The translations under genes and the position numbers were made by a program. From Streptosporangiaceae bacterium (GTDB taxonomy: Bacteria > Actinomycetota > Actinomycetes > Streptosporangiales > Streptosporangiaceae), in contig JASHOV010000547.1 of NCBI GenBank assembly GCA_030038495.1, forward strand, positions 1-35,208: a DNA stretch of 35,208 nucleotides. The letters run 5' to 3'. Positions within the stretch are counted from its first letter, which is position 1. Every line of letters starts with the position of its first letter. The notes beneath the pieces are model-generated. The model saw nothing but the letters and a program-made list of their open reading frames with translations, ran no database searches and was not told the origin of the DNA. Shown in pieces: positions 16,626 to 25,623 of this stretch.

Positions 16626-19109
16626 GTGGTAGCCGACGCCACTTCCGGGGCAGATCGTCAGTGGCCAGGGACTGCACCCGATGCGGCCGACACGATCGAG
16701 TTCACCAGCGCGGAGCTGACCGGCCCCACGGCCGCGGAGCGGGCCGGGTCGCCGAAGGTAGCCGACGTCGATGTACGCCCTGACCTGAGCGCCGATCCGG
16801 CGCCCGCCGAGCCGGCCAGTCAGCGCAAGCAGCTCTGGCAGGCTCCGCGCAAGATGGCCCGCAGGCTCAGCTGGGGCATCGCCGACCAGGGCATGTCGAG
16901 CCTGACCAACTTCGCCGTCGGGATCTACGTCATCCGCTCGCTCGGGGCGACGGAGTTCGGCGCGTTCAGCATCGCGCTTGTCACCTACGGCTTCGCGCTC
17001 AACGCCTCGCGCGGCCTTTCCACCGACCCGCTGATGGTCAGGTTCAGCGGAGTCGATCTTCCTGTCTGGCGACGTGCGGTCGCCAGCTGCACCGGAACCG
17101 CGCTGACGGTGGGCATCGTCACTGGCTTGTGCGTCCTGGTGGCCGCCGCGTTCGTCGGGGGCACGATAAGGCTCGCGTTCCTGGGGCTCGGGCTTACCCT
17201 GCCAGGACTGCTGCTGCAGGATAGCTGGCGCTACTCGTTTTTCGCGCTCGGGCGGGGCAGCCAGGCGTTCCTGAACGACACTATCTGGGCCGTCGTGCTC
17301 TTCCCGTCCTTGTGGCTGCTGCGCACGACGGGCCACGCGAATATCTTCTGGCTCACCCTGGCCTGGGGTGTCAGCGCCACCGTCGGCGCCGCGGTCGGTC
17401 CGCTGCAGGCCCGCGTCCAGCCGAGAATATCGGGCACCAGGGCCTGGCTGTCCCGTCACCGCGATCTCGGACCGCGCTACCTGGCCGAGGGCGTGTCCAG
17501 CGCCGGGGCCTCGCAGTTCCGTGGCTACGCCATCGCCCTGTTCCTCGGGCTAGCTCCGCTGGGCTACGTGCAGGCCGCGAACACGATCACCGGCCCGGTC
17601 GCGATCCTCTTCCTCGGCATGGCCCTGGTCACTATCCCGGAGGCAGCCAGGGTGCTGCGCCGCTCGCCCCGGCACCTGCCGCTGTTCTGCGTGCTGGTCA
17701 GCGGCGGGCTGTCCGCAGGGGCCCTTGCCTGGGGAGCATTCCTGTACCTGGCGATGCCGAGGGGATTCGGCCAGCTGCTAATCGGCAAGTCCTGGCCGGA
17801 GACCTACCCGCTGGTGCTGCCGCAAGCCCTGTATCTCATCGGCCAGGGCGTGGCGGGCGGCGCGGGCACGGGCATGCACGCGCTGGGGGCGGCCCGGCGG
17901 AGCCTGCGGACCGTGCTGATCGGGTCGAGCCTGCTGGTAATCTGCCCGATCCTCGGCGCGGTTGCGCGCGGCGCCGTGGGAACGGTCGAGGGGATGGCGG
18001 TCGCCGCGTGGCTTGGCGCCGCGATCTCGTGGTGGCAGCTGCGCATCGCGCTGCGGGAGAGGCGCCGGAAGCCCGTCGGCGACGGGCTGTCCGTGACCCA
18101 GGACGGACGCCATCGCAGGCCCACACTGACCGTCATGCCACTGTCCGGTGAGCGCATTGTGGCCAGTGTCGGCATCGGCGAGATCCTCGCCGATGCCCGG
18201 CGCAAAGCGGGATTCACCACCACGCGACTGAGCGAGCGGCTCGGCATACCGGAGACGGTCATCTCGGCGATCGAGCGCAACGACTACTCCGGCTTCGACG
18301 ACGACTATGCCCGGAATCAGATCCGCACCATCGCCAGGGAAGTCGAGACCAATCCGGTGCCGCTGCTCGAGGAGTACGACGCGGACGTAGCCGGGCCCGC
18401 GGCGGCCTATGTCCGCCGCGGGAAGCAGAAACGGAGGGCCACGACCCCTGGCCGACGCGGCGCAACCTGGGCTTCCATCTCGGTCCTCGCTGTGTTGCTC
18501 GCCGCGGCGGGCGCCGTTGCGTTCCAGCACCACGTGTTAACGTCCAGGCGCCCGCCGCCCGCCGCGCATCGACCAGCCAGCGGTGACGTCTCACACCGGC
18601 ATGCCGCGCCCGGGCCGACAGCCCGGCCGTCGGCCAGCGGCAGCCCGTCAGCCGCGGCTCCGGCAGCGCTGCTCCCGGTGAGCGCCGCGGCGTTCGGCCC
18701 GGACGGCGTCGCAGACGGTGACAACCCGCAATCCGCGCCGCTCGCCATCGACGGCAAGCCGTCTACGAGCTGGCATACGAGCTGGTACGCCAGCGCGCAC
18801 TTTGGCGGGCTGAAGACCGGTACGGGCCTGCTTCTCGACATGGGCAGCCCGGTGACGATCACCGGCGTCCGCATCACCCTCGGCCATGCCCGCGGTGCCG
18901 ACCTGGAGGTGCGGGTCGGCGACGCGCCGACACTGGCCAGCTTGCTGCCGGTTGCCCGCGCAACCGGCGCCTCGCGGCTGGTCTGGCTGCCCATCGCCCG
19001 CCCCGAGACCGCCCGCTACCTGCTGCTGTGGTTCACGGCACTGCCCAGGGACTCGGCCGGCACCTTCGAGGTGTTCGTATACGACGTCAGCGTCGTCGGC
19101 CGCCGCTAA
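16626..19109 (+). CDS. Fusion protein: Wzx/MATE-like polysaccharide flippase + RodZ-like HTH (HTH_25) + TM + extracytoplasmic F5/8-type-C-like domain
   Basis: Polytopic N-terminal region (SLTNFAVGIYVIRSLGATEFGAFSIAL...); then IGEILADARRKAGFTTTRLSERLGIPETVISAIERNDYSGFDDDYARNQIRTIAREVETNPVPLLEEYD; TM ASISVLAVLLAAAGAVAF; Pro/Ala/Ser linker; LAIDGKPSTSWHTSWYASAHFGGLKTGTGLLLDMGSPVTITGVRITL. One uninterrupted frame. Start may be 16530 or GTG 16626. Confidence 0.8.
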   Translation: MVADATSGADRQWPGTAPDAADTIEFTSAELTGPTAAERAGSPKVADVDVRPDLSADPAPAEPASQRKQLWQAPRKMARRLSWGIADQGMSSLTNFAVGIYVIRSLGATEFGAFSIALVTYGFALNASRGLSTDPLMVRFSGVDLPVWRRAVASCTGTALTVGIVTGLCVLVAAAFVGGTIRLAFLGLGLTLPGLLLQDSWRYSFFALGRGSQAFLNDTIWAVVLFPSLWLLRTTGHANIFWLTLAWGVSATVGAAVGPLQARVQPRISGTRAWLSRHRDLGPRYLAEGVSSAGASQFRGYAIALFLGLAPLGYVQAANTITGPVAILFLGMALVTIPEAARVLRRSPRHLPLFCVLVSGGLSAGALAWGAFLYLAMPRGFGQLLIGKSWPETYPLVLPQALYLIGQGVAGGAGTGMHALGAARRSLRTVLIGSSLLVICPILGAVARGAVGTVEGMAVAAWLGAAISWWQLRIALRERRRKPVGDGLSVTQDGRHRRPTLTVMPLSGERIVASVGIGEILADARRKAGFTTTRLSERLGIPETVISAIERNDYSGFDDDYARNQIRTIAREVETNPVPLLEEYDADVAGPAAAYVRRGKQKRRATTPGRRGATWASISVLAVLLAAAGAVAFQHHVLTSRRPPPAAHRPASGDVSHRHAAPGPTARPSASGSPSAAAPAALLPVSAAAFGPDGVADGDNPQSAPLAIDGKPSTSWHTSWYASAHFGGLKTGTGLLLDMGSPVTITGVRITLGHARGADLEVRVGDAPTLASLLPVARATGASRLVWLPIARPETARYLLLWFTALPRDSAGTFEVFVYDVSVVGRR

Positions 19110-19139
19110 CGGCACCGCTGATCCCGGCCGGGCACAGCG

Positions 19140-20402
19140 TCACCCGGCGGCGGTGCCGCTGCCCTCGGTGCTCGGCTCAAGTGCCTGATCGTCCGCGTCG
19201 CCAGCGTCCTGCGCTTGCCGCGTCGCCGGGCGGGCAAGTGATCTCGCGATCTGGCGGGCTACCTTGTGGGTGCCGCCGATGAAACGCATCGACGGACCGA
19301 GGCTGACCGTCGCCGGGGCTCCGGCAAAGTAGAGGCCGGGCACGCTCGATTCACAGCTGCGGTTTACGACAGGGAAGCCGTTGATGGTCGCGACCCGGGT
19401 GCGGATGGCCTCGTCCAGGAACAGCAGCCGGTTGACGTCCACCCGGAAGCCGGTGCCGGCGATGACGTGGTCCACATCGGCCGTCGACCGCTTCGGTCCC
19501 TCGACGAGGAGCTGAACGCCGCTGCCCGCGGCGACGGCCCCCTTCACGCGATGTCCGGCCAGCACGTCGACGACGCCCTCGACACGGTCCTTCAGCCACC
19601 AGGATCCGTTGGGCCCGAGGACGGTACGGGCCTTGGTAATCCGCACGCTTTCCGGCAGCCGCTGGAAGGCCGGGGGGGTGGCCCAGAATAGGCAGTGCCA
19701 GCCCTCGCAGAGCTTGGTGGTGGGCCGCCGGACGTGCCCGAGCAGGCCGAGCTTCTCGGGGTTCGGCTCGATCCAGCTGATCTCGGGCCGCCGCACCACG
19801 AGCTGCGTGTCGGCCCCGGCCTCGTGCAGCAGCGCCGCGGTCTCGAGCGCGGACTGCCCCGCCCCGACCACGGCGACCCGCCGACCGCGGAAACGACCGA
19901 GATCGTGATGGTCGGACGTGTGCGAAACCAGGTCGGAGGGCAGGCCCGACAGCTCAGCCGGGATATTGGCGTGCGGCAGCACGCCGGTCGCTACCACGAT
20001 TCGACTGGCGGTCAGCGGGTCGGCGTCCGCGAACTCTACACGGAAGCCGTCGCCGGCCGGAGTCACTGCGGTGACGGTGACATCGTTGACATCGGGAACG
20101 AGGTGGCCGGTGTACCAGTCGGCATACTGGAGGAACTGATCGAGTGGCAGCGGGCCCAGCCGGTGAACGTACTTAAGATCGTGCGCCCGGCAGTACCCGG
20201 CGACGTCGTAGCCCGCGCGCGGCGAGGACATGTCCGAGGCGTACGGCTCGGACTTGAGGTTCATGCCCGCCGGCATGTGCGCGCGCCACGTGTCCATCGG
20301 GCGGCCGACGATGCGGTGCTCGACCCCCAGCCCGCGCAGGTGGGCAGAAATCGACAGGCCGTAAGGACCGGCGCCGATGATGAGCACATCGTTAACTGAC
20401 AC
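19140..20402 (-). CDS. FAD-dependent NAD(P)-binding oxidoreductase (flavin monooxygenase-like)
   Basis: DVLIIGAGPYGLSISAHLRGLG (GxGxxG), RRVAVVGAGQSALETAALLHEAG second Rossmann motif, HVIAGTGFRVDV. Confidence 0.85.
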   Translation of the reverse strand: MSVNDVLIIGAGPYGLSISAHLRGLGVEHRIVGRPMDTWRAHMPAGMNLKSEPYASDMSSPRAGYDVAGYCRAHDLKYVHRLGPLPLDQFLQYADWYTGHLVPDVNDVTVTAVTPAGDGFRVEFADADPLTASRIVVATGVLPHANIPAELSGLPSDLVSHTSDHHDLGRFRGRRVAVVGAGQSALETAALLHEAGADTQLVVRRPEISWIEPNPEKLGLLGHVRRPTTKLCEGWHCLFWATPPAFQRLPESVRITKARTVLGPNGSWWLKDRVEGVVDVLAGHRVKGAVAAGSGVQLLVEGPKRSTADVDHVIAGTGFRVDVNRLLFLDEAIRTRVATINGFPVVNRSCESSVPGLYFAGAPATVSLGPSMRFIGGTHKVARQIARSLARPATRQAQDAGDADDQALEPSTEGSGTAAG

Positions 20403-21722
20403 CTAACGCTCCCTTGTCACATAGGTCCGCGCGGCCGGACGGAGAATCCGCGACTTCCGCACGGCCACCGCGGTATTGCGCAGCTCCGCCAGGGCCGGTC
20501 CGAGATCGCGGTGGTCGAAGCAGTCGTAGTGGACCGTGCGGAGGAATTCAGTACCGAATATCCGCACCGCGCGGGCACGGGAGACGCTATCCGGGCGGCC
20601 GATGCGCCCGAAGTTGTCCCGCAGCCACCGCATGTCACCCCGGAGCCAGCGAGTCCGGACTCCGGTCTTGTATCCGTCGGAGTGAGCGACCTGCGCGCCC
20701 GTGGCCCACTGCCAGATCATGAGCGGGAAATCGAGGCCCGCATGCACCGAGTTCTCGATCGTCCCTGCGAGCCTGGCGTTGATCTCCATCAGCAGCGGGC
20801 GGTTCTTGGCGTCGCGCCGGAACTCGACCTCGCACACGCCCTCCATGCCGATGGCGCAGACGAGGCCCACGGCGGCGGCGTAGGTGTCCGGCGGGATCGG
20901 CAGGCTCTCCCGCATCACCGAGGCGCCGCCCAGCTGAGGGCTGGTGCGATGGGCCACGTGCGCGCAGCACGCCCGGATGTCGCCGTCGATGACGAACATC
21001 GTGACTCCCTCGCGGCGGCCGCATGCCCACTCCTGGGCGAGAACGCCGACGCCCGAGCTCAGGAAGGTCTGCAGTACCGTGACGGCCTCGGCCTCGTTTA
21101 CGACCTCCACGGGATTCACCCGGATGGCTGCTCCGCGGGTGAAGGAGATCGTCGGCTTGAGCACGATGGGGAAGTCGAACTCGGCCAGCACGGCAGGAAG
21201 CTCGTCGAGGCTGTCAATGCGCATCGTTCTCGGGCACGCGATGCCAAGCCGGGCGGCTACCGCGAGAGTGCGGTCCTTGTCGTTGGCGACATCCAGCACG
21301 GAATCCGGCGGTAGCGCGAGCGTGCAGCCGAGCGCGGCGAGCTGGTCCCGCACCGGCGTCAGCGCCGAGATCGATCCGTCCATTGTCGGCAGGACAACGC
21401 GAGTTGGATGCTCGCGGACGAAATCGAGGACCGCGGCCGCGAACCCGGCGGCATCTTCGGCGAAGCTCGGCAGCACCACCTGGCGCGCACAGTAGCGGGA
21501 CCGGAAGGCCACGACGGGAAGGGCGGGGTCGCACTCGGCGAAGCACTCGGCCACGGCCGCCCGCAGCCCGGCCCGGCCGAAGCTGCGGGTACTCACCAGG
21601 CTCTGCTTCGTCGCCCCGTCGAGTACCAGGACGTCGTAGCCGCCGGGCTCGCGCCCGGCAACGGGCACGGCAGGGGTCGGTGCCGGGGCTGCTCCGCCGC
21701 CTTGCACGTTCGCCGTTCCCAC
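20403..21722 (-). CDS. ATP-grasp domain carboxylate-amine ligase-like protein
   Basis: VANDKDRTLAVAARLGIACPRTMRIDSLDELPAVLAEFDFPIVLKPTISFTRG...GVCEVEFRRDAKNRPLLMEINARLAGTIENSVHAG. GTG at 21722 has GGAAAGGCGGGTC upstream; the track TTG at 21788 lies in a promoter-like element. Confidence 0.8.
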   Translation of the reverse strand: MGTANVQGGGAAPAPTPAVPVAGREPGGYDVLVLDGATKQSLVSTRSFGRAGLRAAVAECFAECDPALPVVAFRSRYCARQVVLPSFAEDAAGFAAAVLDFVREHPTRVVLPTMDGSISALTPVRDQLAALGCTLALPPDSVLDVANDKDRTLAVAARLGIACPRTMRIDSLDELPAVLAEFDFPIVLKPTISFTRGAAIRVNPVEVVNEAEAVTVLQTFLSSGVGVLAQEWACGRREGVTMFVIDGDIRACCAHVAHRTSPQLGGASVMRESLPIPPDTYAAAVGLVCAIGMEGVCEVEFRRDAKNRPLLMEINARLAGTIENSVHAGLDFPLMIWQWATGAQVAHSDGYKTGVRTRWLRGDMRWLRDNFGRIGRPDSVSRARAVRIFGTEFLRTVHYDCFDHRDLGPALAELRNTAVAVRKSRILRPAARTYVTRER

Positions 21723-21784
21723 GACCCGCCTTTCCGATTTCCTGTGGCGCCTGCGGTCAGGTGAGGACACTGACCGCGAGATCA

Positions 21785-21817
21785 CCAACTAGAGACGGCG
21801 GCGCTAGGTCCTGATAC
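21785..21817 (-). promoter_or_regulatory. Cluster motif site: GTATCAG-N19-TAGTTGG upstream of ATP-grasp/FMO operon
   Basis: Reverse strand gtatcaggacctagcgccgccgtctctagttgg. Confidence 0.6.
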
Positions 21818-21826
21818 CGGTGAGGC

Positions 21827-23050
21827 TCACGATGCCGTCTTTCGCTGCACGATCAGCGACGCCGCCACCGACAAATCCAGCAGGTACGTCGAGGCATTCG
21901 TGAACCCGACCTCGGTGAACGAGGCAAGCAGGCAGTAGATGACCAGGAACAGGGCCAGCGCGCGCTGCACGCCCCGCGGCTGGAAGTAGGCACACAGCAG
22001 TAGGAAGAGCAGCACCACGGCGCAGATCACCACCCCGAACAGGCCCTGGGCCTGATACGAGGCGATCCAGTTGCTGTCGATGGGCAGGCCGTCGAAGGAG
22101 TCATTCGACAGGCCGAACCCGAAGATCTCCTGGAACTTGGTGCGCGGGACGGTCAGGACCGCCTCCCAGAAGGCCGTGCGGCCGGTCAGCCCGGCCAGCT
22201 GCTGTGCGTTCTGGCCACGGGCCAGCCAGGAGGTGATGGCGCTGGACAACGTGAAGCCCGCGAGCAGCCCGAGAGCACTCACTGCGGTAAGCGCCTTGCG
22301 TACCCGGGTCTTGGCCACGACCAGGCTCAGCCCGGCGAGCAGCATGCCGGCCAGCATGGCGACGAGCGCGGTCCTGGTGTGCGAGAGGATGAGAATCCCC
22401 AGGGTGACTACCGCGATGGCCAGCGCGCTCTGGGTGCGCCACTCACCGCAGAGCCACAGCACCGCCACCAGCCCGCACGTGACCGCCGCGTAGTGGGCCA
22501 CCTGCGTGGGCGGTATGGGCCAGATCGCGCCGCTCAGCCTGCCGCCTGCCATGGCGTGCCCTGGTGCAACCAGCAGTCCGATCACCACCGTGACCAGCAC
22601 CACAGCCATGGCCTTCAGATGGCAGCGGACCAGCAGCATGTCCCGCCTGCCCCAGTACGGCGTGAGCAGCCACAGCGCGACGAGGAACTCGCCCAGGCGG
22701 AAGGTCCGGTACACGGTGCCGCGCAGATACGCGGCCGTCACGACGGTCACGAGGGCCTCGATGAACAGCAGGCTCATCAGGCACAGGAAGACGTTGGGGC
22801 GGATGACGAGCCGGCGGTTCACGGTGAGCACGAGCATCAGCGCGACCGGCAGGGCACCCTGCGTGATGATCTTCCCGGCCGTCGCGGGAATGTGCAGGAC
22901 GGACTGGCCCGTGTCGAAGGTCAGGACGTTGAGAACCAGCAGTCCCCACGCGAGGCTGACCCGCCTGCGGAGCCAGCGCTCGCGCAGCTCCTCCGCATCC
23001 CGGATCCGCAGACCGTGCCGGGTGCGGACGACGGCGACCGACGAGCTCAT
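21827..23050 (-). CDS. O-antigen ligase/polymerase (Wzy)-like integral membrane protein
   Basis: Multiple hydrophobic segments plus SHTRTALVAMLAGMLLAGLSLV and GLSNDSFDGLPIDSNWIASYQAQGLFGVVICAVVLLFLLLCAYF, typical of Wzy_C/O-antigen ligase proteins. ATG at 23050 preferred over track 23194. Confidence 0.8.
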   Translation of the reverse strand: MSSSVAVVRTRHGLRIRDAEELRERWLRRRVSLAWGLLVLNVLTFDTGQSVLHIPATAGKIITQGALPVALMLVLTVNRRLVIRPNVFLCLMSLLFIEALVTVVTAAYLRGTVYRTFRLGEFLVALWLLTPYWGRRDMLLVRCHLKAMAVVLVTVVIGLLVAPGHAMAGGRLSGAIWPIPPTQVAHYAAVTCGLVAVLWLCGEWRTQSALAIAVVTLGILILSHTRTALVAMLAGMLLAGLSLVVAKTRVRKALTAVSALGLLAGFTLSSAITSWLARGQNAQQLAGLTGRTAFWEAVLTVPRTKFQEIFGFGLSNDSFDGLPIDSNWIASYQAQGLFGVVICAVVLLFLLLCAYFQPRGVQRALALFLVIYCLLASFTEVGFTNASTYLLDLSVAASLIVQRKTAS

Positions 23051-23137
23051 GGGCCGGCGCCAGCTGAACTCGCGTCTGCGCCCTGCACCGTCCCACCTCG
23101 CCTCGTTGCCGGAGCAGTGATCCGGCATACCCCTGCC

Positions 23138-23170
23138 CACATAGGACCGCGGAGTCGGGGGCCGTGATAC
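23138..23170 (-). promoter_or_regulatory. Cluster motif site: GTATCAC-N20-TATGTGG upstream of Wzy-like gene
   Basis: Reverse strand gtatcacggcccccgactccgcggtcctatgtgg. Confidence 0.62.
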
Positions 23171-23200
23171 GCCCAAGGCCGCCCGATACGGCACGAACCT

Positions 23201-23234
23201 GTATCAGGACTCGGCTACCGCGGATCATGTGCAA
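23201..23234 (+). promoter_or_regulatory. Cluster motif site: GTATCAG-N20-TGTGCAA upstream of GT2 operon
   Basis: gtatcaggactcggctaccgcggatcatgtgcaa on the + strand. Confidence 0.55.
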
Positions 23235-23290
23235 TGGGCTGATCAGGCAGCCCCGCTGTAGTCGTCTCGCGCAACGTAAGGACGATAGCG

Positions 23291-24331
23291 ATGAGGATCC
23301 CCGTGGAAGGCGGCGGCCCGCGGCTGAGCGTCGGGCTGCCCGTCTACAACGGCGAGCGGTACCTGGAGCAGACCCTCGACTCCCTGCTCGGTCAGAGCTA
23401 CGAGAACTTCGAGCTCATCGTGTCGGACAATGCCTCCACCGACGGCACGGCCAGCATCTGCCGGCGTTACGAGAAGCAGGATTCGCGGGTACGGTACTTC
23501 CTCCAGCCGCAGAACATCGGCATGGCGCCGAACCATAACTTCGTCTTCCAGCAGGCCCGCGGTGAACTCTTCAAGTGGGCAGCGTCCGACGACCTGTACG
23601 GCCGCGACCTGCTGCTGCGCTGCACTGAGGCGTTGGACGAGCACCCGGAGGTGGTACTGGCTCACTCCTGGACAGCGGCAATCGACAGCGCGGGCAACGT
23701 CACGCAGTCGCATGACTATCCCCTGGCCACCGACTCCCCCAGCGCGCCCCGCCGGTTCCGGAGCATCCTGTTCGGCGGAAGCGGCGTGTTCGAGAGCCCC
23801 GAGGGCGACGGCCGGCTGACCAGGATGCCGAGCAACGGCATCCTCAGGGCATGCGACGAGTACGGCGTTATCCGCGCGGACGTCATGCGCCGGATCGCGC
23901 CGCTCGGCAGCTACCACCATTCCGACCGCATAGTGGTGCTTGAGCTGGCACTGCACGGCCCGTTCCACATAACCCCGGACTGGCTGTACTTCCGCCGCGA
24001 TCACCCCGACCGGGCCTACAAGGCGGGCAGCGTGCGTACCCGCTGCGAGACCCTGGACCCGCGCCGGGCGAACAGGCTGCTGCACCCGACGGCCCGCCTG
24101 GTGGCCGAGTACATGTGGGGTTATGCGGCGGCAATCCGGCGCGCGCCGCTCTCGGCGGCGGACCGGCGGCTGTGCTACCGCTACCTGGCCCAGTGGGTCA
24201 TGGACCGGGGGACGGCCAGGTTCTCCCGCCCCGGCCCGGCTCCCGGCGACGGCGAGCTCGCTCCCGTTCCCGCCGGGCACCCGGTGTCGGTCCGCGAAGC
24301 GGTAGCCGGCCAGCAGGACAGTCCGCTGTGA
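23291..24331 (+). CDS. Glycosyltransferase family 2
   Basis: LSVGLPVYNGERYLEQTLDSLLGQSYENFELIVSDNASTDGTASICRRYEKQDSRVRYF...KWAASDDLYGRDLLLRC. Confidence 0.93.
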   Translation: MRIPVEGGGPRLSVGLPVYNGERYLEQTLDSLLGQSYENFELIVSDNASTDGTASICRRYEKQDSRVRYFLQPQNIGMAPNHNFVFQQARGELFKWAASDDLYGRDLLLRCTEALDEHPEVVLAHSWTAAIDSAGNVTQSHDYPLATDSPSAPRRFRSILFGGSGVFESPEGDGRLTRMPSNGILRACDEYGVIRADVMRRIAPLGSYHHSDRIVVLELALHGPFHITPDWLYFRRDHPDRAYKAGSVRTRCETLDPRRANRLLHPTARLVAEYMWGYAAAIRRAPLSAADRRLCYRYLAQWVMDRGTARFSRPGPAPGDGELAPVPAGHPVSVREAVAGQQDSPL

Positions 24332-25623
24332 CCTCGACTCGGCCGGTCGGAGAGCGGGCCAGCGTGGCGCGGGCGGAGGCCAGGGTCGGCCTGTTCGGAC
24401 TGCTTGGCCAGGGCAACCTCGGCAACGACGCCTCGCTCGAGGCCGTGCTCGGCTACTTGCGGGCGGAGCATCCGGCGCTGGCGCTGGACGCGATCTGCAC
24501 GGGATCGGACCAGGTCACGGCTCGATACGGGATCGGTGCCACCCCGCTGCACTGCTACCGCCCGGCGGGCAGGAAACGCGGCCTGAATGCTCTCGCCGTC
24601 AAGTGCCTGGTCGCGCTGAGCCTCTGGGTCGACTCAGTCCGCCTGGCCTCCTGGGTCCGCCGCCACGACGTCGTGATCGTGCCCGGCATGGGGGTGCTCG
24701 AGGTGACCATTCCGCAGCGGCCCTGGCAGACCCCCTACTTCATGTTCCTGCTCGCTGCCTCGGGCCGGCTGTTCGGCACGCGGGTCGCCCTCGTCAGCGT
24801 CGGGTCCAGCGTCGTCGACAAGCGCCTGACCCGCTGGCTGATCATCGCGGCGGCGCGGCTGGCCTACTACCGGTCCTTCAGGGACGAGGTCTCCAGGGAT
24901 GCGATGCGCCAGATGGGCCTGGACACGGGGGGCGACGCCGTCTATCCCGACGTCGCATTCTCCGGACCCCTGCCCGCTGGCGATTCCAGGCCGACCGGCG
25001 TCGTCGGCGTTGGCCTCATGACCTACTACGGCCGGAACGAGGACCGGCGGCACGCAGCCGAGATCTACGCCGGCTACGTGGCGAAGATGACGCAGTTCGT
25101 GGGGCGGCTAGTCGACAGCGGCCGCCGGGTCCGGCTCCTGGTAGGCGACGTCGAGGACGAGCGGGTCGTCCAGGAGGTCCTCGCCGAGGTGCGGAGGCAG
25201 CGGCCCGCGCTCAGCCCGGCCGCCCTGATAGCCGAGCCGGTGTCCAGCGTCGAGCAGCTGATGCGGCAGATCGACTCAGTGGACGTGGTGGTCGCCACGC
25301 GCTTTCACAATGTCGCCTTCGCGCTGAAGCTGGGGAAGCCGACGGTCTCGCTCGGTTACGCCGTCAAGCACCAGGCGCTTATGGCGGAGATGGGCCTGTC
25401 CGGCTACTGTCACTCGGTCAGATCGCTGGACGTCGGGCGGCTGATCGAGCAGCTCACCGATTTGGAGCAGCACGCGGGACAGCTTCGCCCGGCGATCATG
25501 GCCTGCCGGGCCGAGAAGGCGCGCCTGGTTGACGACCAGTTCACCGAGCTCTCCGCCGCCCTGTTCCTGCACGCTCCGAGCGGTTCGCGATCGCCAGTAC
25601 TACGAGGAGACGACACGCAGTGA
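24328..25623 (+). CDS. Polysaccharide pyruvyl transferase family protein
   Basis: VGLFGLLGQGNLGNDASLEAVLGYLRAEHP; VVVATRFHNVAFALKLGKPTVSLGYAVKHQALMAEMGL. GTG at 24328 overlaps the upstream TGA; the track start at 24115 overlaps the GT2 gene. Confidence 0.85.
   Translation: MTSTRPVGERASVARAEARVGLFGLLGQGNLGNDASLEAVLGYLRAEHPALALDAICTGSDQVTARYGIGATPLHCYRPAGRKRGLNALAVKCLVALSLWVDSVRLASWVRRHDVVIVPGMGVLEVTIPQRPWQTPYFMFLLAASGRLFGTRVALVSVGSSVVDKRLTRWLIIAAARLAYYRSFRDEVSRDAMRQMGLDTGGDAVYPDVAFSGPLPAGDSRPTGVVGVGLMTYYGRNEDRRHAAEIYAGYVAKMTQFVGRLVDSGRRVRLLVGDVEDERVVQEVLAEVRRQRPALSPAALIAEPVSSVEQLMRQIDSVDVVVATRFHNVAFALKLGKPTVSLGYAVKHQALMAEMGLSGYCHSVRSLDVGRLIEQLTDLEQHAGQLRPAIMACRAEKARLVDDQFTELSAALFLHAPSGSRSPVLRGDDTQ

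Noticed and set aside
15569-16642. 357-aa minus-strand ORF opposite the SDR
   Set aside because: Low-complexity, no domain motifs; mirrors codon positions of the well-supported plus-strand SDR.
18136-19109. RodZ-like region as a separate downstream gene starting at an internal ATG
   Set aside because: The frame is continuous with the flippase, with no stop and no intergenic gap; an internal start cannot be excluded, but a fusion is the simplest reading.
19111-19157. Inverted repeat ggcaccgc/gcggtgcc between convergent flippase and FMO genes as a terminator
   Set aside because: Only 8-bp arms with a 31-nt loop, no T-tract, and the right arm lies inside the FMO coding region; too weak.
22052-22058. 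CTGATAC (GTATCAG on the minus strand) as another regulon site
   Set aside because: Inside the Wzy-like coding sequence (SYQAQG) and no TAT/TAA-like element at 19-20 nt; treated as background.
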